Positions 7,919-17,733 of a stretch of 64,000 bases of DNA are shown here, piece by piece. The stretch spans positions 558,001 through 622,000 of the forward strand of contig NZ_VSSB01000002.1 in assembly GCF_008122505.1 (NCBI RefSeq), written 5' to 3'. The translations under genes and the position numbers were made by a program. How positions within the stretch are numbered: the stretch's first letter is position 1; every line of letters starts with the position of its first letter. This DNA is from Agromyces mariniharenae (lineage in GTDB: Bacteria > Actinomycetota > Actinomycetes > Actinomycetales > Microbacteriaceae). The notes beneath the pieces were generated by a model. The model worked only from the letters and a program-made list of their open reading frames with translations. It was not told where the DNA came from and did not search any database.

Positions 7919-8851
7919 ATGGCCGTCGTCACCATCCGCCAGCTGCTCGACAGCGGCGTGCACTTCGGGCACCAGACCCGCCGTTGGAACCCGAAGATGA
8001 AGCGCTTCATCTTCACCGAGCGTTCCGGCATCTACATCATCGACCTGCAGCAGTCGCTCGCCTACATCGACAAGGCGTACGACTTCGTCAAGGAGACGGT
8101 CGCCCACGGCGGCACCATCCTCTTCGTCGGCACGAAGAAGCAGGCCCAGGAGTCGATCGCCGAGCAGGCGACCCGCGTCGGCCAGCCGTACGTCAACCAG
8201 CGTTGGCTCGGCGGCCTCCTCACCAACTTCTCCACGGTCTCCAAGCGCCTCGCGCGCATGAAGGAGCTCGAGGAGCTCGACTTCGAGGGCACCACCAGCG
8301 GCTTCACCAAGAAGGAGCTGCTCATCAAGAAGCGCGAGCTCGACAAGCTGCACAAGTCGCTCGGCGGCATCCGCAACCTGTCGAAGACTCCGTCGGCGCT
8401 CTGGGTGGTCGACACCAAGAAGGAGCACCTCGCGATCGACGAGGCCAAGAAGCTCGGCATCCCCGTCATCGGCATCCTCGACACCAACTGCGACCCCGAC
8501 GAGGTGCAGTACCCGATCCCGGGCAACGACGACGCGATCCGCTCGGTGAGCCTGCTCACCCGCATCATCGCCGACGCCGCCGCCGAGGGCCTCATCGAGC
8601 GTCACCAGAAGCCCGAGGCCGAGGGCAACGTCTCGGCCGTCGAGCCGCTCGCCGAGTGGGAGCAGGAGCTCCTCCAGGCCGGCAGCGCGACCACCCCCGA
8701 GCAGGCGTCGGCCGAGACCGCGGATGTCGCGGAGACCGTCGCCGAGGCGAAGGCCGAGGCGGCCGAGGTCGTCGACGAGGCCGCGACGGAGATCGCCGCG
8801 ACCGAGTCGGAGGCGGACGCCGAGGGCGCCGCCGCCGCCGAGTCCAAGTAA
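7919..8851 (+). CDS. rpsB: 30S ribosomal protein S2
   Basis: Ribosomal small-subunit protein. Begins [19 protein letters not shown], with later S2 landmarks [20 protein letters not shown] and [11 protein letters not shown]. 310 residues, longer than typical S2 because of an Ala/Glu-rich C-terminal tail of roughly 60 residues, a feature common in actinobacteria. The ATG at 7919 has AAAGGAG (7904-7910) 8 bases upstream. Followed by tsf after 37 bases, the standard rpsB-tsf operon. Confidence 0.97.
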   Translation: MAVVTIRQLLDSGVHFGHQTRRWNPKMKRFIFTERSGIYIIDLQQSLAYIDKAYDFVKETVAHGGTILFVGTKKQAQESIAEQATRVGQPYVNQRWLGGLLTNFSTVSKRLARMKELEELDFEGTTSGFTKKELLIKKRELDKLHKSLGGIRNLSKTPSALWVVDTKKEHLAIDEAKKLGIPVIGILDTNCDPDEVQYPIPGNDDAIRSVSLLTRIIADAAAEGLIERHQKPEAEGNVSAVEPLAEWEQELLQAGSATTPEQASAETADVAETVAEAKAEAAEVVDEAATEIAATESEADAEGAAAAESK

Positions 8852-8888
8852 TCCACTCCACCTACGACCACAAGTCCAGGAGACAACT

Positions 8889-9719
8889 ATGGCCAACTTC
8901 ACCCTCGAAGACGTCAAGACCCTGCGCGAGCGCCTCGGCACCGGCATGGTCGACACGAAGAACGCACTCGTGGAGGCCGACGGCGACCTCGAGAAGGCCG
9001 TCGAGATCCTCCGCCTGAAGGGCGCGAAGGGCAACGCGAAGCGTGCCGACCGCTCCACCGCCGAGGGTCTCGTCGCCGCCGTCGACAACGGCGACGGCAC
9101 CGCCACGCTCATCGAGCTCGCCTGCGAGACCGACTTCGTCGCCAAGGGCGACAAGTTCGTCGGCCTCGCCGACCGCGTGCTCGCCGCCGCCGCCGCGGCC
9201 CGCGCCGAGACCGTCGAGGCCGCACTGGCCGCGCCGGCCGAGGGCAAGACCGTCGCCGACGTCATCAGCGAGGAGGCCGCGATCCTCGGCGAGAAGGTCG
9301 AGCTCCGTCGCATCCGCCTCGTCACGGGCGAGCAGTTCTCGATCTACCTGCACAAGACGTCGAAGGACCTGCCCCCGCAGGTCGGCGTCGTGCTCGGCTA
9401 CGCCGGCGACGACGCGGAGACCGCGCGCTCGGTGGCCCAGCACATCTCGTTCGCGAACCCCGAGTACCTCACGCGTGAGGACGTCCCGGCGGACGCGGTC
9501 GAGAAGGAGCGTGCCATCGTCGAGCAGATCACGCGCGACGAGGGCAAGCCCGAGGCCGCCCTGCCGAAGATCATCGAGGGTCGCCTCGGTGCCTACTTCA
9601 AGCAGGTCGCCCTCCTCGAGCAGCCCTACGCCAAGGACGACAAGGTCTCCGTCGGCAAGGTGCTCTCGGACGCGGGCCTCACGGTGAGCGACTTCGCTCG
9701 CTTCAAGGTCGGCGCGTAA
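8889..9719 (+). CDS. tsf: Elongation factor Ts
   Basis: Guanine nucleotide exchange factor for EF-Tu. 276 residues, starting MANFTLEDVKTLRERLGTGM, with the EF-Ts signatures DTKNALVEADGDLEKAVEILR and ELACETDFVAKGD. Ribosome site AGGAGA precedes the ATG. A strong intrinsic terminator follows, so rpsB-tsf ends here and pyrH has its own promoter. Confidence 0.97.
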   Translation: MANFTLEDVKTLRERLGTGMVDTKNALVEADGDLEKAVEILRLKGAKGNAKRADRSTAEGLVAAVDNGDGTATLIELACETDFVAKGDKFVGLADRVLAAAAAARAETVEAALAAPAEGKTVADVISEEAAILGEKVELRRIRLVTGEQFSIYLHKTSKDLPPQVGVVLGYAGDDAETARSVAQHISFANPEYLTREDVPADAVEKERAIVEQITRDEGKPEAALPKIIEGRLGAYFKQVALLEQPYAKDDKVSVGKVLSDAGLTVSDFARFKVGA

Positions 9720-9729
9720 GTCGAGGTGA

Positions 9730-9767
9730 GGGAGTCCGGATCGCACAGGCGATCCGGGCTCCCTTTT
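9730..9767 (+). terminator. Intrinsic terminator of rpsB-tsf
   Basis: Stem GGGAG-T-CCGGATCGC / GCGATCCGG-G-CTCCC (15 pairs including one T-G wobble) with loop ACAG, followed directly by TTTT (9764-9767). The clearest rho-independent terminator in the window. Confidence 0.92.
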
Positions 9768-9891
9768 CCATGCGCGGATGCCGCCGCCACGTGCCGCGGC
9801 CGAGTGGCACGCCGTGCGACATCCGGCACCGGCACTGCGTCGGGGCCGGTGAACCACTAGTTTTGACACGGGGACGAAGGGACGGTCGGGG

Positions 9892-10623
9892 ATGACGGAA
9901 CGCAAGCGCAGGGTGATGCTGAAGCTCTCCGGGGAGGCGTTCGGCGGGGGAGCGCTCGGGGTCAATCCCGACGTCGTGAGCGCACTCGCACGAGAGATCG
10001 CGGATGCCGCGCGCACCGTCGAGGTCGCGATCGTGGTCGGCGGCGGCAACTTCTTCCGCGGCGCCGAGCTCTCGCAGCGCGGCATGGATCGCGGCCGGGC
10101 GGACTACATGGGCATGCTCGGCACGGTCATGAACTCCCTCGCGCTGCAGGACTTCCTCGAGCAGGCGGGCGCCGAGACCCGCGTGCAGTCGGCGATCTCG
10201 ATGACGCAGGTCGCCGAGCCCTACATCCCGCGCCGTGCGGAGCGCCACCTCGAGAAGGGCCGGGTCGTCATCTTCGGCGCCGGCGCGGGCCTGCCCTACT
10301 TCTCGACCGACACGGTCGCCGCGCAGCGAGCGCTCGAGATCGGCGCCGACGTCGTGCTCGTCGCGAAGAACGGCGTCGACGGCGTCTACTCCGACGACCC
10401 GCGCACCAACCCCGACGCCCACAAGATCGACCGCATCAGCTACCAGGAGGCGCTGCAGCGCGGCCTCAAGGTCGTCGACTCGACGGCGTTCAGCCTGTGC
10501 ATGGACAACGGCATGCCCATGCAGGTGTTCGGCATGGAGCCGAGCGGCAACGTCACCAAGGCCATCCTCGGCACCGAACTCGGCACGATCGTGAGCAACG
10601 GCGTGCCGGTGTCCACTCGATAG
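9892..10623 (+). CDS. pyrH: UMP kinase
   Basis: Phosphorylates UMP to UDP in pyrimidine nucleotide synthesis. 243 residues of the amino-acid-kinase fold: KLSGEAFGG near the N-terminus, [12 protein letters not shown], the [15 protein letters not shown] block, [14 protein letters not shown] and [20 protein letters not shown] -10 at 9858-9863 and GGGG before the ATG at 9892 support independent transcription with frr and cdsA downstream. Confidence 0.97.
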   Translation: MTERKRRVMLKLSGEAFGGGALGVNPDVVSALAREIADAARTVEVAIVVGGGNFFRGAELSQRGMDRGRADYMGMLGTVMNSLALQDFLEQAGAETRVQSAISMTQVAEPYIPRRAERHLEKGRVVIFGAGAGLPYFSTDTVAAQRALEIGADVVLVAKNGVDGVYSDDPRTNPDAHKIDRISYQEALQRGLKVVDSTAFSLCMDNGMPMQVFGMEPSGNVTKAILGTELGTIVSNGVPVSTR

Positions 10624-10655
10624 ACTGTCCCGAGCAGCGAACAGAAGGAGCCCCC

Positions 10656-11210
10656 GTGATCGCGGATGTACTTTCCGATGCCACCGCACGCATGCACAAG
10701 GCCGTCGAAGTCGCCAAGGATGACTTCGCCACCGTGCGCACGGGGCGGGCGAATCCCCAGCTCTTCCAGAAGATCATGGTGAGCTACTACGGCACGCCGA
10801 CGCCGCTCTCGCAGCTCGCCTCGCTGCAGAACCCCGAGGCGCGCACGCTCGTCGTGACGCCCTACGACAAGAGCGCGCTGAAGGACATCGAGCAGGCGAT
10901 CCGCGACATGCCGAACCTCGGGGCGAATCCGAACAACGACGGCAACATCATCCGCGTCACCCTGCCCGAGCTCACCGAGGAGCGGCGCCGCGAGTACGTG
11001 AAGATCGTGCGTTCGAAGGCGGAGGATGCCCGCGTGTCGGTGCGCAACATCCGTCGGAAGGCGAAGGACGACCTCGACGCCCTGAAGGGCGAGGTCGGCG
11101 ACGACGAGGTGGCCCGCGGCGAGAAGGAGCTCGAGCACATCACCAAGGCGAACGTCGACGCGATCGACGATGCGCTGAAGCGCAAGGAAGCCGAACTCCT
11201 CGAGGTCTGA
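10656..11210 (+). CDS. frr: Ribosome recycling factor
   Basis: With EF-G splits post-termination ribosomes. 184 residues with the family motifs [37 protein letters not shown] and the [13 protein letters not shown] hinge region. GTG start at 10656 with AGAAGGAG (10643-10650) ideally spaced. Sits between pyrH and cdsA in the conserved bacterial order. Confidence 0.97.
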   Translation: MIADVLSDATARMHKAVEVAKDDFATVRTGRANPQLFQKIMVSYYGTPTPLSQLASLQNPEARTLVVTPYDKSALKDIEQAIRDMPNLGANPNNDGNIIRVTLPELTEERRREYVKIVRSKAEDARVSVRNIRRKAKDDLDALKGEVGDDEVARGEKELEHITKANVDAIDDALKRKEAELLEV

Positions 11211-11219
11211 GGGAGCACG

Positions 11220-12203
11220 ATGTCGGGCGTCCCAGGGGATGACAGGTCGGACGCCGGGGGGCATGAACGGACCTCGCGCGATGAGTTCCGCGCGCAAGTG
11301 CAGTCCCGCAAGGCCGACCTCGAGAAGCAGTTCGAGGCGTCGAAGGCGCAGTTCGACCAGGCGCAGGAGAAGATCAAGGCCCGCACGGGCCGCAACCTGA
11401 TCCTGGCGATCATCATCGGCTTGGCGTTCGGCGGCCTCCTGCTGCTCAGCCTCCTGGTGATCAAGGAGCTGTTCATGCTCTTCGCCGTGGTGCTCGCGGG
11501 CTTCGCGGCGTGGGAGCTCAGCCAGGCGCTGCGGAAGGGCGACTTCGACGTCCCGCGCATCCCGACGGTGGCCGCCGCGGTCATCGCGATCCCGATCGCG
11601 TACTACGGCGGCGCGAGCGGGCAGCTGCTCGCCGTGCTCGGCGCCATTGTGGTGGTCTCGGCGTGGCGGCTCGTCGAGCAGGCGGTGCCGTCGCGGCGAC
11701 GCACCGGCGCGAGCCTCCTGCGCGACCTGACGGCCGGCGTCTTCGTGCAGGGGTACGTGACGCTCCTCGCCACGTTCACGGTCGTGCTGACCGCGGCCGA
11801 GGGCGGGCAGTGGTGGACCCTCGCGTTCATCATCATCGCGGTCGCCGCCGACGTGGGCGCCTACGCGTTCGGGCTCATGTTCGGCAAGCACAAGATGGCA
11901 CCGGTCATCAGCCCGAAGAAGACGTGGGAGGGCTTCGCCGGGGGAGCCGGCGCCAGCCTCGTCGCCGGCGTGCTGCTCTCGCTCTTCATGCTCGGCAACA
12001 CGTGGTGGTTCGGCCTGATCTTCGGGGCCGCGATCTTCCTCACGGCGACGCTGGGCGACCTCGCCGAGTCCCTCGTGAAGCGCGACATCGGCATCAAGGA
12101 CATGAGCTCGTGGCTGCCGGGGCACGGCGGCTTCCTCGATCGGCTCGACTCGATCCTGCCGTCGGCGGCGGTTGCGTTCGTGGCCTTCCGGATCTTCGGC
12201 TGA
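11220..12203 (+). CDS. cdsA: Phosphatidate cytidylyltransferase (CDP-diacylglycerol synthase)
   Basis: Makes CDP-diacylglycerol for phospholipid synthesis in the membrane. 327 residues: a charged N-terminal extension of about 60 residues with helical, coiled-coil character (QSRKADLEKQFEASKAQFD), then about eight hydrophobic segments and the signature SPKKTWEGF ... GDLAESLVKRDIGIKDMS ... PGHGGFLDRLDS. The cytoplasmic extension is longer than in proteobacterial CdsA. Starts 9 bases after frr. Confidence 0.93.
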   Translation: MSGVPGDDRSDAGGHERTSRDEFRAQVQSRKADLEKQFEASKAQFDQAQEKIKARTGRNLILAIIIGLAFGGLLLLSLLVIKELFMLFAVVLAGFAAWELSQALRKGDFDVPRIPTVAAAVIAIPIAYYGGASGQLLAVLGAIVVVSAWRLVEQAVPSRRRTGASLLRDLTAGVFVQGYVTLLATFTVVLTAAEGGQWWTLAFIIIAVAADVGAYAFGLMFGKHKMAPVISPKKTWEGFAGGAGASLVAGVLLSLFMLGNTWWFGLIFGAAIFLTATLGDLAESLVKRDIGIKDMSSWLPGHGGFLDRLDSILPSAAVAFVAFRIFG

Positions 12204-12223
12204 GCGTCCGCGATAATGGTCCG

Positions 12224-12778
12224 GTGGACTCGACCTTCCCTCGCGCCAGAAAGCCTCAGCTGGGATACAACACCGCCCAGGTCGAGGAGTTCCTGCAAGT
12301 GGCCCGTCGCGCGTACGACGGCACTGCTCGTCACGACGACCCGCCGCTCTCGTCCGAGCGCATCCGCCTGACCGCGTTCGCGATGCAGAAGGGCGGGTAC
12401 TCCACGGCGCACGTCGACGCGGCGCTCGAGCGCCTCGAGGACGCGTTCGCGGCCGAGGAGCGCCAGGTCGCCGCTCGCCTGCACGGCAGCGAGGCGTGGC
12501 TCAGCGAGGCGCGCACGACCGCGCAGGTGGTCTCCAACCGGCTCGCACGCCCCGAGGGCCAGCGCTTCGACCGCGTCAGCCCGCTCGCGCTCGGCTACCG
12601 CGTGCGCGAGGTGGACCGCTTCGCCGACAAGCTCACCCGCTATTTCCGCGACGGATGGCCCATCTCCATCGACGACGTGCGCACGGTGGTCTTCACCACC
12701 CAGCGCGGCGGGTACCGTGAATCGCAGGTCGACCTCGTGCTCGACGCCGTCGTCGACGTCATGCTCGCCGTCCGTTGA
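12224..12778 (+). CDS. DivIVA-like repeat protein
   Basis: A 184-residue soluble protein made of two similar halves, each with two DivIVA-like motifs: LGYNTAQVEEFL then KGGYSTAHVDAALERL, and LGYRVREVDRFADKL then RGGYRESQVDLVLD. In DivIVA one such motif forms the membrane-curvature-binding head; here there are four and no long coiled coil. The GTG at 12224 follows a GATAAT -10 (12212-12217) by 6 bases, so it is probably leaderless. Role unknown; pole or septum association is inference. Confidence 0.75.
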   Translation: MDSTFPRARKPQLGYNTAQVEEFLQVARRAYDGTARHDDPPLSSERIRLTAFAMQKGGYSTAHVDAALERLEDAFAAEERQVAARLHGSEAWLSEARTTAQVVSNRLARPEGQRFDRVSPLALGYRVREVDRFADKLTRYFRDGWPISIDDVRTVVFTTQRGGYRESQVDLVLDAVVDVMLAVR

Positions 12779-12825
12779 CATCCGGTTCGACTCGGCGACG
12801 ATCGCTCCGATACACTCGACGAATC

Positions 12826-13551
12826 GTGGGCAGGCATTCCGGGAACGAAGCTTCGACGACACCCGTGCGTCAACCGTCCATCGGCCGTTCCACGACTCCC
12901 GTCGCCGCTCCGGCCGCGGCGCGCTCGACCTCGGGCCCCGCACCGCGCACGTCGGCGCGCAGCGCCGTCAAGCAGGGCGCGACCGTCGTGTTCGCGTTCG
13001 TCGCGTCGGTCAGCTTCCTGCTCGTGAACGTGGTCGACCCGTTCTCGGGCGCCACCGCCTCGCCCGACTTCGCCAAGCGCGGCGAGCGGTTCGGCGGCGC
13101 CGAGGTGCAGGCCTTCGACGTCGACGGCGAGTACACGATCGACGTCTCCAAAGAGGGCTACGTCGTCGAGAAGAAGCCCGAAGTGAAGCTCGCACCGGCA
13201 TCGACGTCCGCGTCGAGCGGCTGGGCCCCGCCGGCGATCACCCCCGACCCCGGTTCGGCGCAGGCCTACGCGGCCGGCGCCGTCGCCGCGCGCGGCTGGC
13301 CGTCGACCGAGTTCGACTGCCTCGTCGCGCTGTGGAGCAAGGAGTCGGGCTGGCGCGTGAACGCCTACAACGCGTCGAGCGGCGCCTACGGCATCCCGCA
13401 GGCCCTGCCCGGGTCGAAGATGGCCACGGCCGGCGCCGACTGGGAGACGAACGCGGCCACGCAGATCGAGTGGGGCCTCGGCTACATCCAGGGCCGCTAC
13501 GCGGCGCCGTGCGGCGCGTGGGCGCACTCGCAGGACGTCGGCTGGTACTGA
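12826..13551 (+). CDS. Secreted transglycosylase-like (SLT-fold) protein
   Basis: A 241-residue protein: Ser/Thr/Ala/Pro-rich basic N-terminus, one hydrophobic segment (GATVVFAFVASVSFLLVNVV) and a C-terminal lysozyme-like domain with the probable catalytic Glu in LWSKESGWRVNAYN and GAYGIPQALPG, resembling aggregation-promoting factor and resuscitation-type enzymes. It likely acts on cell-wall glycan outside the cell. The GTG start at 12826 lies 9 bases after TACACT (12811-12816). Confidence 0.75.
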   Translation: MGRHSGNEASTTPVRQPSIGRSTTPVAAPAAARSTSGPAPRTSARSAVKQGATVVFAFVASVSFLLVNVVDPFSGATASPDFAKRGERFGGAEVQAFDVDGEYTIDVSKEGYVVEKKPEVKLAPASTSASSGWAPPAITPDPGSAQAYAAGAVAARGWPSTEFDCLVALWSKESGWRVNAYNASSGAYGIPQALPGSKMATAGADWETNAATQIEWGLGYIQGRYAAPCGAWAHSQDVGWY

Positions 13552-13662
13552 CGGGCTCCACCCCGATCGCTGCGCTGACGTCCGCTCGACGTGCGTTGCG
13601 CCGCGCCGTCCGGCGGCGGTCGACGAGCTGGCGGATGCCGCGCCCCGCCTAGACTGGAACCC

Positions 13663-13971
13663 ATGGCACGCTCGAACCGATCACGCGGTCGTGCGGCCCG
13701 TGCTCGCGAGGAGCACCCCGAGCTCGACGTGGATCGGCTCACCGCCGGCTGGCGACGCACCGAGGTGCGCGGCGGTCGCGAATGGAACGTGCAGCCCGTC
13801 TCGGAGGCGCAGGCCGTCAAGGCCTACATCTGCCCGGGCTGCGGACTCGAGGTGTCGCCCGGCGTGGCGCACCTCGTCACCTGGCGCGCCGACGGCGTGC
13901 TGGGCGACGCCGCCGACCTCGCGGCGCGGCGTCATTGGCACACGCACTGCTGGAGGATCGGCGCCCGGTGA
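13663..13971 (+). CDS. Small Cys/His protein, putative zinc-binding
   Basis: A 102-residue basic protein with a CPGCG motif followed by HWHTHCW near the C-terminus; the two Cys plus His/Cys set could bind one zinc. Family function unknown; similar proteins are frequent in actinobacteria. ATG at 13663 is 7 bases after TAGACT (13650-13655), a leaderless arrangement. Its stop overlaps the next gene (GTGA), implying coupling. Confidence 0.7.
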   Translation: MARSNRSRGRAARAREEHPELDVDRLTAGWRRTEVRGGREWNVQPVSEAQAVKAYICPGCGLEVSPGVAHLVTWRADGVLGDAADLAARRHWHTHCWRIGAR

Positions 13972-14735
13972 ACGCCCCTGACACGACCCCTGTCGACATC
14001 CGCGCGGGCGTCGAGCTGCCCGCGATCCGCGAGGAGATCGAGCTGCGCACGGCCGACGGCCTGCGCCTCGTCGGCGAGCTCGCCACCCCTGTCGATCGCC
14101 CGCCGGTCGCGACGCTCGTCACGCTGCATCCGCTGCCGACCGCCGGCGGCTTCATGGACTCGCACATCCTCCGCAAGGCCGCGGCGCGGCTGCCCGCGCT
14201 GGCCGACCTCGCGGTGCTCCGATTCAACACGCGCGGAACGTCGTCGCCGCGCGGCACGAGCGAGGGCGCGTTCGGCGAGGGCGTGGCCGAGCGGGCCGAC
14301 GTGGCCGCGGCGATGGACTTCGTCGCGGCGCGAGGACTGCCGAACCCGTGGCTCGTCGGCTGGTCGTTCGGCACCGAGCTCGCACTGAAGTACGGGCTGG
14401 AGCACGGCATCGCGGGCGCGATCCTGCTGTCGCCGCCGCTGCATCGCACGACCGACGAGGAACTGCGACGCTGGAACGGCTCGGCCGCGCCGATCGTCGC
14501 GGTCATCCCCGAGCACGACGACTACCTGAAGCCCGACCAGGCTGCGGAGCGCTTCGCGGTGCTGCCCCGGCTGCGCCGCGTCGACGTCGCAGGCGGCCGG
14601 CACCTCTGGGTGGGGGAGTCGCAGACCCGCCGCGTGCTCGACGAGATCGTGGCTGCCGTCAACCCGTCGGCGCTGCCGTTGCCGACCACCTGGCCGCCCA
14701 CGATTGCGACGCCGCCGGCCCCTCCTGCGGACTGA
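13968..14735 (+). CDS. Alpha/beta hydrolase
   Basis: A 255-residue cytoplasmic hydrolase. The nucleophile elbow is GWSFG, the acid is probably an Asp in PEHDDYLKP and the His lies in GGRHLW; an oxyanion-type HPLPTAGGFMDS loop follows the first strand. These match the dienelactone-hydrolase/serine-aminopeptidase-like group. Substrate unknown. GTG start at 13968 overlaps the previous stop. No terminator recognised in the 58 bases to the convergent transporter gene. Confidence 0.75.
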   Translation: MNAPDTTPVDIRAGVELPAIREEIELRTADGLRLVGELATPVDRPPVATLVTLHPLPTAGGFMDSHILRKAAARLPALADLAVLRFNTRGTSSPRGTSEGAFGEGVAERADVAAAMDFVAARGLPNPWLVGWSFGTELALKYGLEHGIAGAILLSPPLHRTTDEELRRWNGSAAPIVAVIPEHDDYLKPDQAAERFAVLPRLRRVDVAGGRHLWVGESQTRRVLDEIVAAVNPSALPLPTTWPPTIATPPAPPAD

Positions 14736-14793
14736 GTCGGGCTGCGTCGCCGAGTCGGGCCACGACGCCCCTCGGCGGGTTCCGCCGCTCCGC

Positions 14794-15858
14794 TCAGAGC
14801 TCGTTCTGCCGCGGGATCACGACCTGCTTGATGATGAGCAGGAACGATGCCGCGACCGGGATCGCGATGAGGGCGCCGAGGATGCCGAGCAGCGCCCCGC
14901 CGGCCAGTGCCGCGATGACGACGAGTGCACCGGGCACCTTCACCGCCCGGTTCATGATGCGCGGGCTCAGCACGTAGGCCTCCACCTGCATGTAGACCAG
15001 GTAGTAGATCGCCGCCACGAGGGCCGTGACGGGCGAGCCGAGCCCCGGGATGAGGCAGACCAGCACGATGATCACCGAGCCCGTCACCGTGCCGACGAGC
15101 GGCACCAGCGAGAACAGGAACGCGAGGAACGCGAGCACCGCCGGGAACGGCGCCTGGATGATCGACAGGAAGATGAAGCTGAGCACCCCGTTGACTGCCG
15201 CGAGCGACACCTGCCCGGCCACGTAGCGGCCGACCGACTGCGTGATCTGCTCGGTGAGGTCGGCGAACCGCTCTCGCCGCGAGGCCGGCACGAGCTGGTA
15301 GGTCGCGCGCTTCATGCTGTTCAGCGACGCCGCGAAGTACAGCGTGAGGATGAACACGATCACGACGGCGAAGAGGCCGGCGCCGATCGCGACCGCGACC
15401 TGCAGCACGCCGCCGGCGAGCTCGCTGAGCTTCTCGGGATTCGTGACGAACTCGTTCACCGCAGTGGTGACCTGGCGGCTGATCTCGTCGACCTGGACCT
15501 GCGGGAACTGCTCCTGCAGGCTCTCGATCCAGTCCTGCGAGTTCACGCGCGCCACGATGAACGGGATCTCGTCGACGAGCTGGCTCACCTGGTCGACCAC
15601 GATGGGCACCACCGCGAGCACGAGCGCCGCGACGACGAGGCCGACGGCGGTCATCACGATGAGGATCGCGGACCAACGCGGAAGCCCCCGGCGCTCGAGC
15701 CAGCTGATCGCCGGATCGAGGCCGAGGGCCAGGAAGAGTGCCGCGCCGATGTACGCGATGATCGTCGAGAGGCTCGCGATCGACATGAGGATGAGCAGGC
15801 CGACCCCGACCCCGAGCGTTCCGATGAGGCCGATGCGGAACGCGTTCTGGATCTTCAT
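14794..15858 (-). CDS. AI-2E family (PerM/YdiK) transporter
   Basis: A 354-residue polytopic membrane protein with about seven to eight hydrophobic segments, a soluble middle region (VSQLVDEIPFIVARVNSQDW) and the family landmarks PLVGTVTGSVIIVLV and GALLGILGALIAIPVAA. Members export diverse small molecules or ions; the AI-2 label should not be taken as a substrate assignment. It starts 20 bases after the end of the coiled-coil gene on the same strand, so the two may be co-transcribed. Confidence 0.82.
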   Translation of the reverse strand: MKIQNAFRIGLIGTLGVGVGLLILMSIASLSTIIAYIGAALFLALGLDPAISWLERRGLPRWSAILIVMTAVGLVVAALVLAVVPIVVDQVSQLVDEIPFIVARVNSQDWIESLQEQFPQVQVDEISRQVTTAVNEFVTNPEKLSELAGGVLQVAVAIGAGLFAVVIVFILTLYFAASLNSMKRATYQLVPASRRERFADLTEQITQSVGRYVAGQVSLAAVNGVLSFIFLSIIQAPFPAVLAFLAFLFSLVPLVGTVTGSVIIVLVCLIPGLGSPVTALVAAIYYLVYMQVEAYVLSPRIMNRAVKVPGALVVIAALAGGALLGILGALIAIPVAASFLLIIKQVVIPRQNEL

Positions 15859-15878
15859 GGGGCCGGCCGCCCGTCGGC

Positions 15879-17492
15879 TCAGCGGTTGTCCGCAGCCACC
15901 TGCTCGGCCTGGGTGAGCACGCCGCGGAGGCTCTCGAAGTAGCCCGCGACCGCGTCGCGCTCGATCTTGATCTGGGAGAGGCGGTCCTCGGCGTCGGCCA
16001 CGAGCGCACGGGTGCGCTCCTCGGCGTCGGCGATGAGCTTGCGCGCCTGGTCGTGCGCGGCGGCCACGCGGTCGCGGGCCTCCTCGTCGGCCTTGTCGCG
16101 GACCACGGCGATCTCGCTGCGCACCTTCGCCTCGAGCCGGTCGGCCTCGGCGCGGGTCTCCGCCGTGCGCGAGTTCGTCTCGGCGAGCTCGGCGTTCGCC
16201 TCGTCGAGGAACTTCTGGGTCTGCGCCGTCGCCTCCTGCTGGGCGGCGAGGAGCTCCTGCTCGGCCTCGTCGCGCTTGGTGGCGAGCTCGGCCTCGAGGT
16301 CGAGGCGGGCCTTCTCGACCTCGCGACGCAGTCGGTTGACCTCGTGCGTGGTCTTCTTGCGCATCGCGGTGAGCTGGTTGTCGAGGTCGATGCGCGACTG
16401 CTCGGACTCCGCCTCGAAGTCGGCGCGGGCCTGCTCCTGCTCGAGGGCGAGGTCGGCGCGCATCTGGTCGAGGTCGGCGGCGTGCTTGGCGCGGATGCGC
16501 TCGAGCTCGTGCTTGAGCTTCAGGCGCGCGGCCTCGGCCTCGCGCTCGCGGTCGACCTTGGCCTGCTCCTGCTGCTGCGCGAGCTGGGCGCGACCGCCCT
16601 CGAGCTCCTTGTCGAGGTCGGTGCGGGCCTGCTCGAGCTCGTGCACGAGGGCCGCCCGGCGCTCGCTGATCTCTGCCTCGATGTCGGCGCGACCCTCTGC
16701 GGTCTCGCGCTCGAGGTCGAGGCGCGACTGCTCGGTCTCGCGGGCCAGGTCGATGCGGGCCTGCTCGGTCTCCTTGGCGAGCTCGGCACGGGCCCGGTCG
16801 AGCTCGATGGCGACCTCGGCGCGGGTCTGCTCGGTCTCCTGCGCGAGGCCGGCGGCGGTCGCGCGCGCCTCGTTCGCCTCGGTGTTCGCGGCGACCAGGA
16901 TCTCCGAGGCCTTGCGCTCGGCCGACGACACGGCGGCCGACGCCTCGCGCTTCGCGCTGGAGCGGGCCTCTGCGGCCTCGGTGGCGACGGCCCCGCGGAT
17001 CGAGGCGGCGTCGCGCGCGGCCTCCTGCCGGAGCTGCTCGCTCGACTCGTGCGCGCGGGAGACCATGTCGTCGACCTCGGCGCGGGCGTTCTCGAGCAGG
17101 CGGTTCGCCTGCGCGCGCGCCTCGGTGAGGGTGCGCTCGGCGAGCTCGTGCGCGTCGGAGCGCATGAGGTGCGCCTCGTCTTCAGCGGCGCGACGCAGCT
17201 TCTCGGCGTCGATGTCGGCCTGCGCGATGAGGCGGGTGGACTGCTCCTCGGCGACCCGGAGCGTGTTCTCGAGCTTGGTGCCGAGGCCCGAGAACGTGGG
17301 GCTGCCGACCTCTTCGAGCTCGGCGGTCAGTTCCTCGATGCGGGCGAGGAGGCGCTTGTTCTCCTTGCCCTGCTCGGCGAGCTGGTTGTTCGTGTTGATG
17401 ACGTCGCGACGGAGCCCATTGATGCTCTTGTCGACCTCGTCCTTGTCGTATCCGCGGAACACCTGCGTGAACTCGGTCTCTTCGACGGCCAT
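15879..17492 (-). CDS. Long DivIVA-domain coiled-coil protein (Scy/FilP-like)
   Basis: A 537-residue protein starting with a DivIVA-type head (FTQVFRGYDKDEVDKSING), followed by almost uninterrupted coiled coil to the C-terminus, rich in Ala, Glu and Arg. The central part has many near-repeats of the form E-Q-A/S-R-x-D-L-x-x-E. This layout resembles cytoskeletal polarity proteins such as Scy and FilP of Streptomyces. The ATG at 17492 is preceded by GGAGGAAG. Predicted role in polar growth or envelope organisation is inference from architecture. Confidence 0.75.
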   Translation of the reverse strand: MAVEETEFTQVFRGYDKDEVDKSINGLRRDVINTNNQLAEQGKENKRLLARIEELTAELEEVGSPTFSGLGTKLENTLRVAEEQSTRLIAQADIDAEKLRRAAEDEAHLMRSDAHELAERTLTEARAQANRLLENARAEVDDMVSRAHESSEQLRQEAARDAASIRGAVATEAAEARSSAKREASAAVSSAERKASEILVAANTEANEARATAAGLAQETEQTRAEVAIELDRARAELAKETEQARIDLARETEQSRLDLERETAEGRADIEAEISERRAALVHELEQARTDLDKELEGGRAQLAQQQEQAKVDREREAEAARLKLKHELERIRAKHAADLDQMRADLALEQEQARADFEAESEQSRIDLDNQLTAMRKKTTHEVNRLRREVEKARLDLEAELATKRDEAEQELLAAQQEATAQTQKFLDEANAELAETNSRTAETRAEADRLEAKVRSEIAVVRDKADEEARDRVAAAHDQARKLIADAEERTRALVADAEDRLSQIKIERDAVAGYFESLRGVLTQAEQVAADNR

Positions 17493-17733
17493 TCTTCCTC
17501 CGGGCTCTGTCCCGCGTTCGTGGGGGCTCGTGCGGGATGTGTCGATTGTAGAGGCACGCGGCATCCGCCGTGCGCGCCGTTCACAGGCGGCGGGGGATGC
17601 GCGAGCCGGTCGCCGGCGGTGCATGGCGGCCGACCCGACGCTCAGGAGGTGGTTAGGAACCTCCCAGACACCGCCGGTAGTGTGGGGTGTCTTTGTTCGA
17701 AGCCGCTCCTTGGCGGCACCGGAGGTAATGTTC

